From: Nostoc sp. XA010 | Lineage (GTDB): Bacteria > Cyanobacteriota > Cyanobacteriia > Cyanobacteriales > Nostocaceae | Assembly (NCBI RefSeq): GCF_020829625.1 | Contig: NZ_JAIVFX010000024.1 | Span: 33,769-97,768 of the forward strand | DNA length: 64,000 bases | Direction: 5' to 3' | Part shown: positions 53,989 through 62,809 of the stretch, piece after piece | Numbering within the stretch: position 1 is the stretch's first letter | Layout of the letters: each line of letters opens with the position of its first letter | Notes under the pieces: model-generated | What the model was told of the DNA's origin: nothing | The model's input: the letters and a program-made list of their open reading frames with translations, nothing else | Database searches by the model: none | Position numbers and translations under genes: made by a program

Positions 53989-54744
53989 TAACCCAAATTA
54001 CAGGTTATTAAAGACCAATTTCTTATTGAATGTAAAAGTACACTAGGAGATGGCGGTTGCGCTAGGCGCAACTGCAACTCCGGCTTAATCAAAAGTACTT
54101 TTAAAACATCCTCTTAATTACGAATTACGAATTATTTTAATAAACCTTGATCTTGCTCCGTTTTATCGATGGTTTTCATCTTAAATCCAATATTTCCTTA
54201 AAGAATATACTAGTGTTCGAAAATACTTTCACCCAAAAAAAGAGGACGAAGAGAGAGGGTGCATATAAAGTTAAAAAATCAAGCTATGTGAAGAAATGCC
54301 AAATCATCCAATACCTTATGCATTGGTTATTCCACAGTTTTGGCAAAACTAAATATACACGGATTTTATCATGCCGACTTATCTAGTTTTATAAGTAATT
54401 TCCGAAATCGGCAATAGTTTTTATGTATTTAATTAGAAAAGCAAATAGTCTAATTGCGAACTTCGGCAAAAACAGTAGTTATTGTTACACACAATCCCAA
54501 AAAACGCGGATAACATTAGAAAAATCTCACCCAATAAATAAGGTGAGGCAAAGCTGTTTATCTTCGTGTTCCTCTAGCAGATGTCTTTCAAGCTATGACT
54601 TGTTAAGTAATTATCCTGTAATAGATAGAACTTAATTACGCTTTGTCTAAAGTGTTAGACAAAAAAGTATCCCAGAAGGGTGAGAATAAGCTTGACAAGA
54701 GTCTGGTATTATGCATTATTAGCCAAAAGTACAAGGAGTTTGCA
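53989..54744. other. Intergenic region
   Basis: About 750 AT-rich bases without a supported gene. GTTGCGC-TAG-GCGCAAC at 54056-54072 is a short perfect hairpin within a dispersed repeat. AAGGAG before 54745 is the ribosome-binding site of the next gene. Confidence 0.45.
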
Positions 54745-55008
54745 ATGCATCGACAAATGTGCTGGTTACCTAAGTCTGGTGGCGACGGTGAGAAAATTTT
54801 GTATTTGCAGACAGAACCTAATCAACCTTGGCGTCCTTATACAGCTTTTAGAGGTTTTACAGTTCCAGATTATCAAATACCAGGTGGTTCTAAAGGTTGG
54901 GCAACTTATCAAAAACTTCTCAAAGCAGGTTGGACACTAGTACCTAGCGCACGGGCAAATGAGTTTGGCAGCAGCAGCTACGTAGAGTCAACAGCCCAAA
55001 ATCAATAG
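54745..55008 (+). CDS. Small conserved cyanobacterial-type hypothetical protein
   Basis: A protein of 87 residues from ATG 54745, chosen because AAGGAG lies at the right distance; an open frame extends 34 codons upstream without one. It has an aromatic-rich sequence (MHRQMCWLPKSGGDGEKILY, QPWRPYTAFRGFTVPDYQIP) and a short tail ending in a Ser-rich segment. No family is recognised. It is downstream of no operon and convergent with the gamma-glutamyltransferase gene. Confidence 0.65.
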   Translation: MHRQMCWLPKSGGDGEKILYLQTEPNQPWRPYTAFRGFTVPDYQIPGGSKGWATYQKLLKAGWTLVPSARANEFGSSSYVESTAQNQ

Positions 55009-55009
55009 T

Positions 55010-55042
55010 TATTGGTCATTAGTCATTAGTTATTAGTCATTT
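55010..55042. repeat. Heptamer short tandem repeat
   Basis: Four to five tandem TTATTGG/TCATTAG/TTATTAG-type 7-mers directly after the small gene. Confidence 0.75.
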
Positions 55043-55085
55043 GTTACTCTCTAGGTTCCTGCGTCTTCCCAATCTCTCATCTCCC

Positions 55086-56897
55086 TCACAAACCTCTGGG
55101 AGAACCTTCACCGCGAGGATCAGCGGCCCCTTCTAGAGTTCCATCAGATGTTACAGCGATCGCATTACCATTACCCCAAGGAATAGTTTCCTGTATTTTG
55201 TGTCCCCGACGCCGTAAGTCTTCCACAGTGAGAGCATCCAAACCCCAGGATTCCACACGCAACTGATCTGGAAGCCATTGATGATGTATGCGTGGAACAG
55301 AAACAGCCGCGCCAACATCCATATTGTATTCCAGCACATTTAGGATCACTTGCAAAACCTGGGTGATGATGGTGCTACCACCAGGCGCACCTGCTGCCAT
55401 GCGGAAATGACCCTTTTCTGTAACAATTGTGGGAGTCATGCTGGATAGGGGAGTCTTACGAGGTGCGATCGCATTGGCATCGTTACCAACCAAACCAAAA
55501 GCATTAGGCACTCCTGGCGCAGAAGCGAAGTCATCCATCTCATTGTTGAGGATAATTCCAGTTCCCGGTGTCACGACACCAGCACCAAAACCAAGGTTAA
55601 TCGTGAAAGTCAGACTTACGGCGTTGCGTTCTTCATCGACAACCGTAAGATGACTAGTTTCAGTAGATTCATGGCGACTTGTATTCGTTTGTAGAGACTG
55701 AAGCGATGATGGGATGATATTATTTTCCGATTTCTGATTATTAGCTTGACTAAAACGTTGTAGTGTCTCTCTATCTACTGGCTTGACCTCGGTCGAAGGT
55801 TTAGCCACTTGCATATTAATTTCTTGACGGCGTTTTTTGGCGTAGCCTGGACTGAGCAGTTCTTGCACAGGAACTTTGACAAAATCAGGATCGCCTAAAT
55901 ATTCTGAGCGATCGGCATAAGCAATCTTCATTGCTTCTACCATTAAATGTATAGCGTCGGGATGATGCCATCCCAAAGATTTCAAATCAGTGTCACCAAT
56001 AATATTTAAAATCTGCAATAGATGAACGCCTCCCGATGATGGTGGTGGCATTGAGCAAATTTTAGCTTTACGAAAGTTTCCACAAACGGGATTGCGCCAG
56101 ATTGCTTTGTAGGCTTTGAGGTCTTCTAGAGTAATTAAACCACCATTTTTTACCATATCAGAAGCGATCGCCCGAGCAATACTTCCGGTGTAAAAACTTT
56201 GGGGATTTTTGGCAATTTCTGTTAAAGTACGTGCCAAATCACGCTGCACCAGTTTCTCACCTGGTTGATAAAACTCACCATTGCGAGTGAAAATTTCCCG
56301 TGCTGCTGGATTGTTGAGAATTGCTTCCTTGCGGGATTGGTTCGTTTGTAGAGAACGCCACGTTGCTACATCGCCAAGAATAAAGCCATCTTTAGCAAGT
56401 GCGATCGCAGGTTTCATTACCTCTTGCCAAGGAAGCTTACCATAGCGACGATGCAGTTCATAAAGTCCCGCCACTGTTCCTGGTGTGCCTACTGCCAAAT
56501 AACCATTAATACTTGCATTGGGACGCACCTTTCCTTTTGCGTCTAGATACATATTTCTTGTAGCTTTCAGGGGTGCGCGTTCGCGGAAATCTAGGGCTTT
56601 CATCTCGCCAGTTTTCTCAGAATGCATCAGCAAAAATCCGCCGCCGCCGATTCCGGCTGAGAAAGGCTCAACTACCGAGATTGCAAAGGTTGTAGCTACG
56701 GCTGCATCCACTGCATTACCACCTTTGCCTAACATTAAAATTCCCGCTTCACTTGCTAAGGGATGGGCCGAAACCACCATTCCCTTTTTGCTGCGTAGGG
56801 GTAAAGTTAAGGCAGCTGAGGCGACTTGGCTGTAAAGCAAGACACTAAAAGAAAAGATTGCCAGCGCAACTCGCTTGGGTTTAGTAACAGTAAGCAT
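55086..56897 (-). CDS. ggt: Gamma-glutamyltransferase
   Basis: A 603-residue Ntn-hydrolase precursor. There is an N-terminal signal segment (VALAIFSFSVLLYSQVASA). The large subunit carries LGKGGNAVDAAVAT and FREKAP-like segments; the autoproteolytic Thr follows Ser-His-Leu in TSHLTVVDEERNAVSLT near residue 420, giving the small subunit. It cleaves gamma-glutamyl bonds of glutathione outside the cytoplasm. It is divergently paired with the phytochelatin-synthase-like gene, both acting on glutathione. Confidence 0.94.
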   Translation of the reverse strand: MLTVTKPKRVALAIFSFSVLLYSQVASAALTLPLRSKKGMVVSAHPLASEAGILMLGKGGNAVDAAVATTFAISVVEPFSAGIGGGGFLLMHSEKTGEMKALDFRERAPLKATRNMYLDAKGKVRPNASINGYLAVGTPGTVAGLYELHRRYGKLPWQEVMKPAIALAKDGFILGDVATWRSLQTNQSRKEAILNNPAAREIFTRNGEFYQPGEKLVQRDLARTLTEIAKNPQSFYTGSIARAIASDMVKNGGLITLEDLKAYKAIWRNPVCGNFRKAKICSMPPPSSGGVHLLQILNIIGDTDLKSLGWHHPDAIHLMVEAMKIAYADRSEYLGDPDFVKVPVQELLSPGYAKKRRQEINMQVAKPSTEVKPVDRETLQRFSQANNQKSENNIIPSSLQSLQTNTSRHESTETSHLTVVDEERNAVSLTFTINLGFGAGVVTPGTGIILNNEMDDFASAPGVPNAFGLVGNDANAIAPRKTPLSSMTPTIVTEKGHFRMAAGAPGGSTIITQVLQVILNVLEYNMDVGAAVSVPRIHHQWLPDQLRVESWGLDALTVEDLRRRGHKIQETIPWGNGNAIAVTSDGTLEGAADPRGEGSPRGL

Positions 56898-56997
56898 TTT
56901 TATACCATTTCTCCTAAAATTTTATACTTGTTTAGCATCTTGGTGTGAGATTATTAATATGATCTGATTTGAAAATTTTACAGCACTTGTAAACGCT

Positions 56998-57729
56998 ATG
57001 TTGCGAAAAATAAGTAAAACATTTTTTAAAGCTTTAACTATTGGATTATGTATCTCTAGTGGAAGCGTTCTTTCTCAAACATTACCGCTTTCCTCTAACT
57101 TAATAGGTTTTAATTCGCCTGAAGGGGAAAAATTATTACTTCAGAGTAAATCAAATGAAGACTTCTTTCCCCTGAGTATACAATTCACCACTCAAAATAA
57201 TCAGGCGTATTGTGGTGTTGCTAGTATGGTTATGGTACTGAATGGTCTACAAATCCCAGCGCCAGAAGCACCGCAGTACAAGCCATATCGAATATTTACT
57301 CAAGAAAACTTTTTTAGTAATGATAATACAAAAAAAGTGCTAACTCCTGAAGTTGTGTCTCGCCAAGGTATGACTTTAGATCAGTTAGGGCAATTACTAA
57401 GCAGCTATGGCGTTAAAGTTAATGTTTACCACGCTGCCGACACTAGTTTAGAGCAGTTCCGCAAACAAGCGGCAGAAAATTTAAAACAACCGCAAAACTT
57501 TGTTTTAGTAAACTATTTACGCAAAGAGATAGGTCAAGAGAAAGGTGGGCATATTTCTCCTTTAGCAGCATATAATGAGCAAACAGATAGATTTTTAATT
57601 CTTGATGTTTCTCGTTACAAATATCCACCAGTCTGGGTAAAAACAGCAGATTTATGGAAAGCAATGCTTACAAATGATGCCTCAGTAAATAAGAGCCGTG
57701 GCTTTGTATTTGTCAGCAAAAGCCCTTGA
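56998..57729 (+). CDS. Phytochelatin-synthase-like glutathione peptidase
   Basis: A 243-residue exported protein with a signal peptide (ALTIGLCISSGSVLS). The papain-like core shows the catalytic Cys in QNNQAYCGVASMVMVLN near residue 72, His in GGHISPLAAYN near 183 and Asp in FLILDVSRYKYPPVWV near 200. It matches prokaryotic phytochelatin-synthase-like proteins of Nostoc, which mainly hydrolyse glutathione to gamma-glutamylcysteine and make little phytochelatin. It is 100 bases from the divergent ggt gene, suggesting joint use of glutathione in the periplasm. Confidence 0.9.
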   Translation: MLRKISKTFFKALTIGLCISSGSVLSQTLPLSSNLIGFNSPEGEKLLLQSKSNEDFFPLSIQFTTQNNQAYCGVASMVMVLNGLQIPAPEAPQYKPYRIFTQENFFSNDNTKKVLTPEVVSRQGMTLDQLGQLLSSYGVKVNVYHAADTSLEQFRKQAAENLKQPQNFVLVNYLRKEIGQEKGGHISPLAAYNEQTDRFLILDVSRYKYPPVWVKTADLWKAMLTNDASVNKSRGFVFVSKSP

Positions 57730-57801
57730 TATAACAGTCTGTTCATCAAGTTTATAAATCCTGCGATCGCCTATATTCGATATAAATAATGCGAGCTAAT
57801 T

Positions 57802-58431
57802 ATGGATACCGTAATTACACCACAAAGAATCGAGTTACCACCTGGCGCGGTGTTGAAGCTTTTGGGAGACTGGAAAGACTATCAAGTATTTAGTCAGCAA
57901 CTAGGCGATCGCTCCTCACCTCGCATTAAATATCGAAGAGGAGAAATTTTACTAATGGCACCGCTACCAGAGCATGGAAGAGATGCGAGTTTACTGGCAG
58001 ATATTGCTAAAGTTTTGCTGGATCATTTAAACCGCATATACGAATCATTTACGCCCATTACCATGAGCTTGCCAGAAATTAGTGGCATTGAACCAGACTT
58101 TTGCTTTTACATTGAAAATTGCAGAGCAGTAGTAGGCAAAAAAAGAATTGATTGGGAGTCAGATCCACCGCCAGATTTAGCAATTGAAATAGATGTGACA
58201 AGCTACACTGACGTTAATGATTTCTTGCCTTATCGAGTGCCAGAAGTTTGGATATTAAAGAGTAATCGGTTATTAATTTATAGATTGCAGGAAGAAAGTT
58301 ATTTGCTTACAGAAAGCAGCTACTTTCCTAACGTCAGAGAAATTGTGCAGCAATGTCTCCAAATGGCAAATGAGCAAACAACAAGTGAAGTAATTAGGTG
58401 GTTAAAGAACTTTTTGCGTGAACAGCAGTAG
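57802..58431 (+). CDS. Uma2-family putative nuclease (second copy)
   Basis: A 209-residue Uma2/DUF820 protein. Family segments are RIKYRRGEILLMAPLPEHGR near 45, SGIEPDFCFYIEN near 95 with the expected acidic residue, PDLAIEIDVTSYTD near 130, and EVWILKSNRLLIY near 152. Unlike the protein at 47893, it keeps the Pro-Asp pair in EPDF, so the putative active site is better preserved. Its role is unknown. It follows the phytochelatin-synthase-like gene by 70 bases on the same strand. Confidence 0.85.
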   Translation: MDTVITPQRIELPPGAVLKLLGDWKDYQVFSQQLGDRSSPRIKYRRGEILLMAPLPEHGRDASLLADIAKVLLDHLNRIYESFTPITMSLPEISGIEPDFCFYIENCRAVVGKKRIDWESDPPPDLAIEIDVTSYTDVNDFLPYRVPEVWILKSNRLLIYRLQEESYLLTESSYFPNVREIVQQCLQMANEQTTSEVIRWLKNFLREQQ

Positions 58432-58792
58432 TACAATGTCTAATAATAAATCTCGCACTGCGTTTCTATCCCGCCTCGGAATGAATTCCGAGTCTCATCT
58501 CATAGCTGAACTTTAGTTCTGGGCGGGATGTCGGTAAACGTGACAAAAATGTGGGTAAAAGAGTTAAAACGTATGTAGACAGCACTTGTGTGTACACCGT
58601 AGCCTTATTCTTGATGAGGGGAGACAAAGCGCAGCTTTGGCGGGGCGGGGTAATTCGGCTTTAAGAAGTAATCAAGCGGACATGATATTAAAGGATAAGG
58701 ACTAAAGTCCTTACTACGAACTTAACTTACCCATCAATTTAAACTTGATAGACTAATAAAGTGTGTTACGCTAACCCTTAATTAATTACGAA
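58432..58792. other. Intergenic region with dispersed repeats
   Basis: CCCGCCTCGGAATGAATTCC and GTTCTGGGCGGG arms near 58470-58528, a GCAGCTTTGGCGGGGCGGGG stretch near 58630-58650, and AAGGACTAAAGTCCTTACTA near 58696. No gene is seen. Confidence 0.55.
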
Positions 58793-59695
58793 TTATTTGA
58801 ATCCCTTCGATTTGCGAAACTCCTGGACAACATCTTTAATATCACGTAATTCTCCCTCAACTAAATAATTTAACTGGCGCATTTCACTTGCCGAAATCTT
58901 TCCGGCAAGTGAAGCGATCGCATTTCTTAATTCTGGATATTTTTTTAATATTTCTTGTCGAACAATTGGCACAGTTTCGTAAGGTGGAAAATAATCTTTA
59001 TCATCTTTTAAGACAACTAAACCCAATCGAGAAATCTGTCCGTCAGTGGAATTACCCGCCACCATATCCACTTGTTTTTGAACCAAAGCCCGATATATTA
59101 AACCCAAGTCCATGATTTGAGGAGATTTGGCAAAACGCAAATCGTAAGCTTTCGCTAATCCGGGAAAACCATCTTCCCGTTCTAGAAACTCATAGCCAAA
59201 ACCCCCGCGCCACTGTGGTGTATATTGAGTAGCTTCAGAGAGAGTTTGAATGTTGTATCGCTTGGCATCATCACCCCGGACAATCATTGCAAAAGTGTTT
59301 TCAAAACCCAAGCTTGGCATCACTTCCAGATTGAATTGCTGGGAGTATGCTTGTTTCAACCTTTCATAAACTTCTTTCGGATCATTAACTGCTTTTTGCT
59401 TTAAAATTCCAGTAAAAGCTGTGCCTGTATACTCAATATATGCATCAATTTTACCAGCAGTAATAGCACTATGACAAACAAAAGAACCACCCAGACGGAG
59501 ACGACGAGCTACTTTTAAATTAGTTGTAGCTTCAATTTGTTGTGCTAACAGCTCACCTAAAATATCTTGTTCAGTAAAATCTTTAGAAGCAACAATAATA
59601 TTCCCACTGTTATTACTATTTGAATTTGGCGTGCAGCTAGTGATTCCCAATAACAAAGCAAAAGTTAAAAAGCACAATGCTATAATTTTTTTCAT
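58793..59695 (-). CDS. Glycine betaine/osmoprotectant ABC transporter substrate-binding protein
   Basis: A 300-residue lipoprotein (LLGITSCTPNSN lipobox). ASKDFTEQDILGELLAQQIE and IEYTGTAF are typical of the OpuC/YehZ-type glycine-betaine family, as is NSTDGQISRLGL. It binds a quaternary amine or related osmoprotectant outside the membrane. Its ATG overlaps the permease stop (TAATG), so the three genes form a tight operon with order ATPase-permease-binding protein. Confidence 0.9.
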   Translation of the reverse strand: MKKIIALCFLTFALLLGITSCTPNSNSNNSGNIIVASKDFTEQDILGELLAQQIEATTNLKVARRLRLGGSFVCHSAITAGKIDAYIEYTGTAFTGILKQKAVNDPKEVYERLKQAYSQQFNLEVMPSLGFENTFAMIVRGDDAKRYNIQTLSEATQYTPQWRGGFGYEFLEREDGFPGLAKAYDLRFAKSPQIMDLGLIYRALVQKQVDMVAGNSTDGQISRLGLVVLKDDKDYFPPYETVPIVRQEILKKYPELRNAIASLAGKISASEMRQLNYLVEGELRDIKDVVQEFRKSKGFK

Positions 59696-60327
59696 TAACT
59701 TTTAATTTTTAATTTATTTTCCATCCAGCCAATTGCAAAGTCAGCCAGTAATGCAATTGCCGCCGCCGGAACTGCACCAGCTAAAATTAACTGATCGTTC
59801 ACTACTGATATACCGCGAAAAATAAATACTCCCAAACCACCAGCACCAATTGCTGCTGCAATAGTCGCAATACCAATGGCAATTACCGTTGCTACACGCA
59901 CCCCTGCTAAAATTACTCCCAGTGCTAAGGGGATCTCAACTTGTAATAACAATTGTCTATCTGTCATCCCCATGCCTCTACCAGCTTCTCTAATAGCTGG
60001 ATCTACACCAGTAATCCCTGTGTAAGTGTTACGAATTATCGGCAGCAACGAATATACAATTAGGGCAACAATTGCTGGTACTGCACCAATTCCGCCAATT
60101 ATCGGAACAGGAATGAGCAAGCCAAATAGTGCCAAACTAGGAATAGTTTGGAAGATATTTGCTATACCTAGAATTGGTTGGCGAAGATAAGTTTTACGTG
60201 TAATTAAAATACCTAATGGAATGCCTACGAGTATAGCAATTCCAATTGCTATGCCTACCAAAAACAAGTGTTCTAGAGTATGCTGAAGAATTTCTGGGGC
60301 ATACTTAATCAGGAAGAAATTTTTCAT
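59695..60327 (-). CDS. Osmoprotectant ABC transporter permease
   Basis: A permease of 210 residues from ATG 60327, the start that overlaps the ATPase stop as ATGA; an in-frame upstream start would add nine residues. It has about six helices, an EAA-like loop EAGRGMGMTDRQLLLQVEIPLA and FGLLIPVPIIGGIGAVPAIV. It forms the membrane channel for the glycine-betaine-type transporter. Family members commonly function as homodimers or with a second permease, and none is present here, so a homodimer is likely. Confidence 0.9.
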   Translation of the reverse strand: MKNFFLIKYAPEILQHTLEHLFLVGIAIGIAILVGIPLGILITRKTYLRQPILGIANIFQTIPSLALFGLLIPVPIIGGIGAVPAIVALIVYSLLPIIRNTYTGITGVDPAIREAGRGMGMTDRQLLLQVEIPLALGVILAGVRVATVIAIGIATIAAAIGAGGLGVFIFRGISVVNDQLILAGAVPAAAIALLADFAIGWMENKLKIKS

Positions 60328-61082
60328 AGAGTATCTTGCAAGGTATGCAGACATTGGAGAAAGGCAAGGCTTTCTGGATGTTGCGATCGCATAAATTCAT
60401 CCTTTGCCTCCAATACTACCAATTCTCCCCCATACATTAAACCAATTCTCGATGCTAAAACAAATGCTTCTTGAATATCGTGGGTGACAAACACAACTGT
60501 CTTGCCTAACTCTTGCTGCAAATGCCGAAACTCTTGTTGAAGTTCTAGGCGCGTAATTGGATCGAGTGCGCCAAAGGGTTCATCCATCAATAACACTGGC
60601 GGATCTGCTGCTAAAGCCCTAGCTACACCGACTCTTTGCCTTTGTCCTCCCGAAAGTTCGTTCGGGTAACGTCCGGCGAATTGTGCTGGTTCTAAGCCTA
60701 CTAATTGCAACAATTCATAAACCCGCGTTTTTATTTGTTTAGGTTGCCAACCTTCCAAAGACGGGACTAAACCCACATTGCGTTCAACAGTGAAATGGGG
60801 AAATAAACCAATTTCTTGAATGACGTAACCAATTTTTCGCCGCAGTTTAATTTCATCCCATTGAGTTGTGGGAATACCATCAAATAAAACCTCACCTTGT
60901 GTAGGTGTAAATAGGCGATTAATTAACTTCATTGTGGTGGTTTTGCCGCTACCACTGCGCCCAAGTAATACCAGTGCTTCTCCTTGGTGGATGGTGAAAT
61001 TGAGATTTGACACCAATGGGCGATGATTGCGGCTAAAGGTAACATCGCGGAATTCGACGGCGGTTTGGTTATTTTGCGGCAT
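60324..61082 (-). CDS. Osmoprotectant ABC transporter ATP-binding protein
   Basis: About 252 residues from ATG 61082; a TTG at 61169 is in frame and would add 29. Walker A VLLGRSGSGKTTTMKLINRL, ABC signature LSGGQRQRVGVARAL, Walker B PVLLMDEPFGALDP and the switch THDIQEAFVLA are all present. First gene of the operon, it energises import of glycine betaine or a related solute under salt stress. Translation of the permease is coupled by ATGA. Confidence 0.93.
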   Translation of the reverse strand: MPQNNQTAVEFRDVTFSRNHRPLVSNLNFTIHQGEALVLLGRSGSGKTTTMKLINRLFTPTQGEVLFDGIPTTQWDEIKLRRKIGYVIQEIGLFPHFTVERNVGLVPSLEGWQPKQIKTRVYELLQLVGLEPAQFAGRYPNELSGGQRQRVGVARALAADPPVLLMDEPFGALDPITRLELQQEFRHLQQELGKTVVFVTHDIQEAFVLASRIGLMYGGELVVLEAKDEFMRSQHPESLAFLQCLHTLQDTL

Positions 61083-61189
61083 GAATGGCTTTTGATGGAC
61101 GTTAGCTATTGTATTATGTGCTGATTTTGCTAGCGTGCTAACGCCCAATTTGCCAGACCAGTTGCTCAAGGCTTTTGTTTTAAGCTGTT

Positions 61190-61585
61190 CTATGCAGTTT
61201 TAGCATTTTCTTCTGATGCTTGTTCTGCAACATTTTTCAAGCGGCTCGATCTGATTTTACGGATGCGATCGCTATAGCGAACACCACCCGCCATCTCATA
61301 TTCGCGGCTGTCTTTGCCGTATTTTATCGCAACCACCATTAGCATTTTTTCAGAAAGCTGACTCAAGTTTTTTTCCATCTCTTCAATTTCAGTTTTAGAA
61401 GAGTCAACCACAGAAAGAGCGGTATTATAAACATCAATTTTGTTACGTAACAGATCGATTGACTCAATCAGTTTTTCCAAACTATAATTTTCATCAAATT
61501 TGATGTTTGGAACAATCGATTTTAGCCCAGCCGATCTTAACTGAGCTTTTTCTAAAGTACGGGATGTGCGTTTTTTACGAGACAT
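61190..61585 (-). CDS. Hypothetical coiled-coil protein
   Basis: A 131-residue protein with a very basic N-terminus (MSRKKRTSRTLEKAQLRS), two helical coiled-coil stretches (SLEKLIESIDLLRNKIDVYN and TEIEEMEKNLSQLSEKMLMV), a short segment YGKDSREYEMAGGVRYSDRI and a basic-then-acidic tail. AAAGGAG gives a strong ribosome-binding site. It could bind nucleic acid or a partner. I do not recognise the family. It is 107 bases upstream of the ABC operon on the same strand. Confidence 0.75.
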   Translation of the reverse strand: MSRKKRTSRTLEKAQLRSAGLKSIVPNIKFDENYSLEKLIESIDLLRNKIDVYNTALSVVDSSKTEIEEMEKNLSQLSEKMLMVVAIKYGKDSREYEMAGGVRYSDRIRKIRSSRLKNVAEQASEENAKTA

Positions 61586-61732
61586 AAAATTACTCCTTTA
61601 AAATACTGCTAGAGCTAGCTTGCCTCAGTTAAACTACATTCCGGTTCAGTAAAACTCGCAATTTTTTTATTAAATTTTTTGATTGATAACAGTAATTTTT
61701 CGTAACTTAATTATTAGATATTGGTATTTATA

Positions 61733-61894
61733 GCTCCCATAAGTTCTGTAGCTGCTCCCATAAGTTCTGTAGCTGCTCCCATAAGTTCTGTAGCTGCTCC
61801 CATAAGTTCTGTAGCTGCTCCCATAAGTTCTGTAGCTGCTCCCATAAGTTCTGTAGCTGCTCCCATAAGTTCTGTAGCTGCTCCCGTAAGTTGG
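61733..61894. repeat. 21-bp tandem array, seven units
   Basis: Seven perfect or near-perfect copies of a 21-bp unit beginning GCTCCCATAAGTTCTGTAGC, plus a degenerate eighth that begins GCTCCCGTAAGTTGG. All three minus-strand frames are open through it (heptads ELMGAAT, YGSSYRT) and one plus frame reads SVAAPIS. It is unrelated in sequence to the 21-bp array at 431-766 but has the same period. Non-coding is most likely. Confidence 0.92.
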
Positions 61895-62188
61895 GGAGTG
61901 CATAGGCCCATTCGCGGAGCGTCTCGTAGAGAAGCAGCTTGTTAATAGATATGGCTGCGTAGGCAAAACTTTTGTGGGCGATGCCTACGGCGGTAAACTA
62001 TGCAGTTTATGAGAGATAGTTAGTAGCGTGTTAGGAAGTGCGATCGCGGGTTAGGCAAATCTAATTGCTGCGCTGCACCCCACAAGCGTGAAATACAACC
62101 TAAAGACTTTGGGCTTAACAAAAATATAACTGTTAAAATCAGCATAATGGTGTCCAAATGCGAATAAAACACACCCAAAAGCAGAAAA
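61895..62188. other. Intergenic region with dispersed repeats
   Basis: GGAGCGTCTCGTAGAGAAGC and GCGTAGGCAAAACTTTTGTG, GATGCCTACGGCGG are pieces of the dispersed repeat families. No gene is seen. Confidence 0.5.
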
Positions 62189-62434
62189 ATGCCAGCCATT
62201 GTTAAACTACAACTCTCCTTAGAAACTTTAGCAGAAGCAATATCTTCCCTTGATTTAACAGAAAAACGTCAACTTCAAGAAGCTCTTGAGCAACAAATTT
62301 TTGAAGCCGAAGAAGCATTATATGAAGACGACGCAGAAACACTGGCAGAAATTCAAGCAGTTCGCGCTGAGTATAACAATGGTGAGTCAGTGACTATAAA
62401 TGAATATCTTGCTAACGGCTCAGAGCAGAGATAA
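62189..62434 (+). CDS. Probable type II antitoxin
   Basis: An 81-residue acidic protein (LSLETLAEAISSLDLTEKRQ, then EAEEALYEDDAETLAEIQAV). Size, charge and the ATG/TAA overlap with a RelE/ParE-type toxin remnant mark it as the antitoxin of a toxin-antitoxin pair. No clear DNA-binding domain is visible. It is intact while the toxin is deleted, so it is an orphan. Confidence 0.7.
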   Translation: MPAIVKLQLSLETLAEAISSLDLTEKRQLQEALEQQIFEAEEALYEDDAETLAEIQAVRAEYNNGESVTINEYLANGSEQR

Positions 62435-62589
62435 TGAGTTATGCGATCGCTATTTCAAAGTCGGTACAAAAGCAGATTGATAACTTACCAAATCATATTA
62501 TTGAGCGTGTGATTGAAAAAATCCAAAATCTTGCTTCAAATTTTGCAGTGCAAGTATCGAAAAGACGTTTACAGAAAAAGTTAGTTTAG
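62434..62589 (+). pseudogene. RelE/ParE-family toxin remnant with internal deletion
   Basis: The ATG overlaps the antitoxin stop (TAATG). The first 35 residues, MSYAIAISKSVQKQIDNLPN then HIIERVIEKIQNLA, match the N-terminus of RelE/ParE-type toxins. The central beta strands are missing. In another frame the end reads QCKYRKDVYRKS and a stop (62582-62584), the usual C-terminus of these toxins, with the conserved RKDVYR. So about 40 codons were deleted with a frame change, and the toxin should be dead. Confidence 0.8.
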
Positions 62590-62809
62590 ATACAATACCG
62601 TTCAGTTAAACCAAAAAGCCTCATGTAGAGACGCAATTTATCGCGTCTGATTCAGACCAATTATTTACACTAATAACCCTTAATTGAACCATATTGAGTT
62701 TAAATATGCTCAACGGAAATGCGATCGCCTAGCATTTTTACGAAATTTTCCCTAAAAAGCTTGTATTCTCTCAAGTAAGCTTCCACACACAAATCCCAAA
62801 CGGCCGGCT

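Noticed and set aside
54147..54635. Small plus-strand frames in the spacer before 54745
   Set aside because: No ribosome-binding site, no recognisable domain, and amino-acid composition typical of translated AT-rich non-coding DNA.
61670..61966. Minus-strand frames through the second 21-bp array
   Set aside because: All three minus frames stay open because the unit lacks stop codons; no ribosome-binding site or non-repeat domain supports translation.
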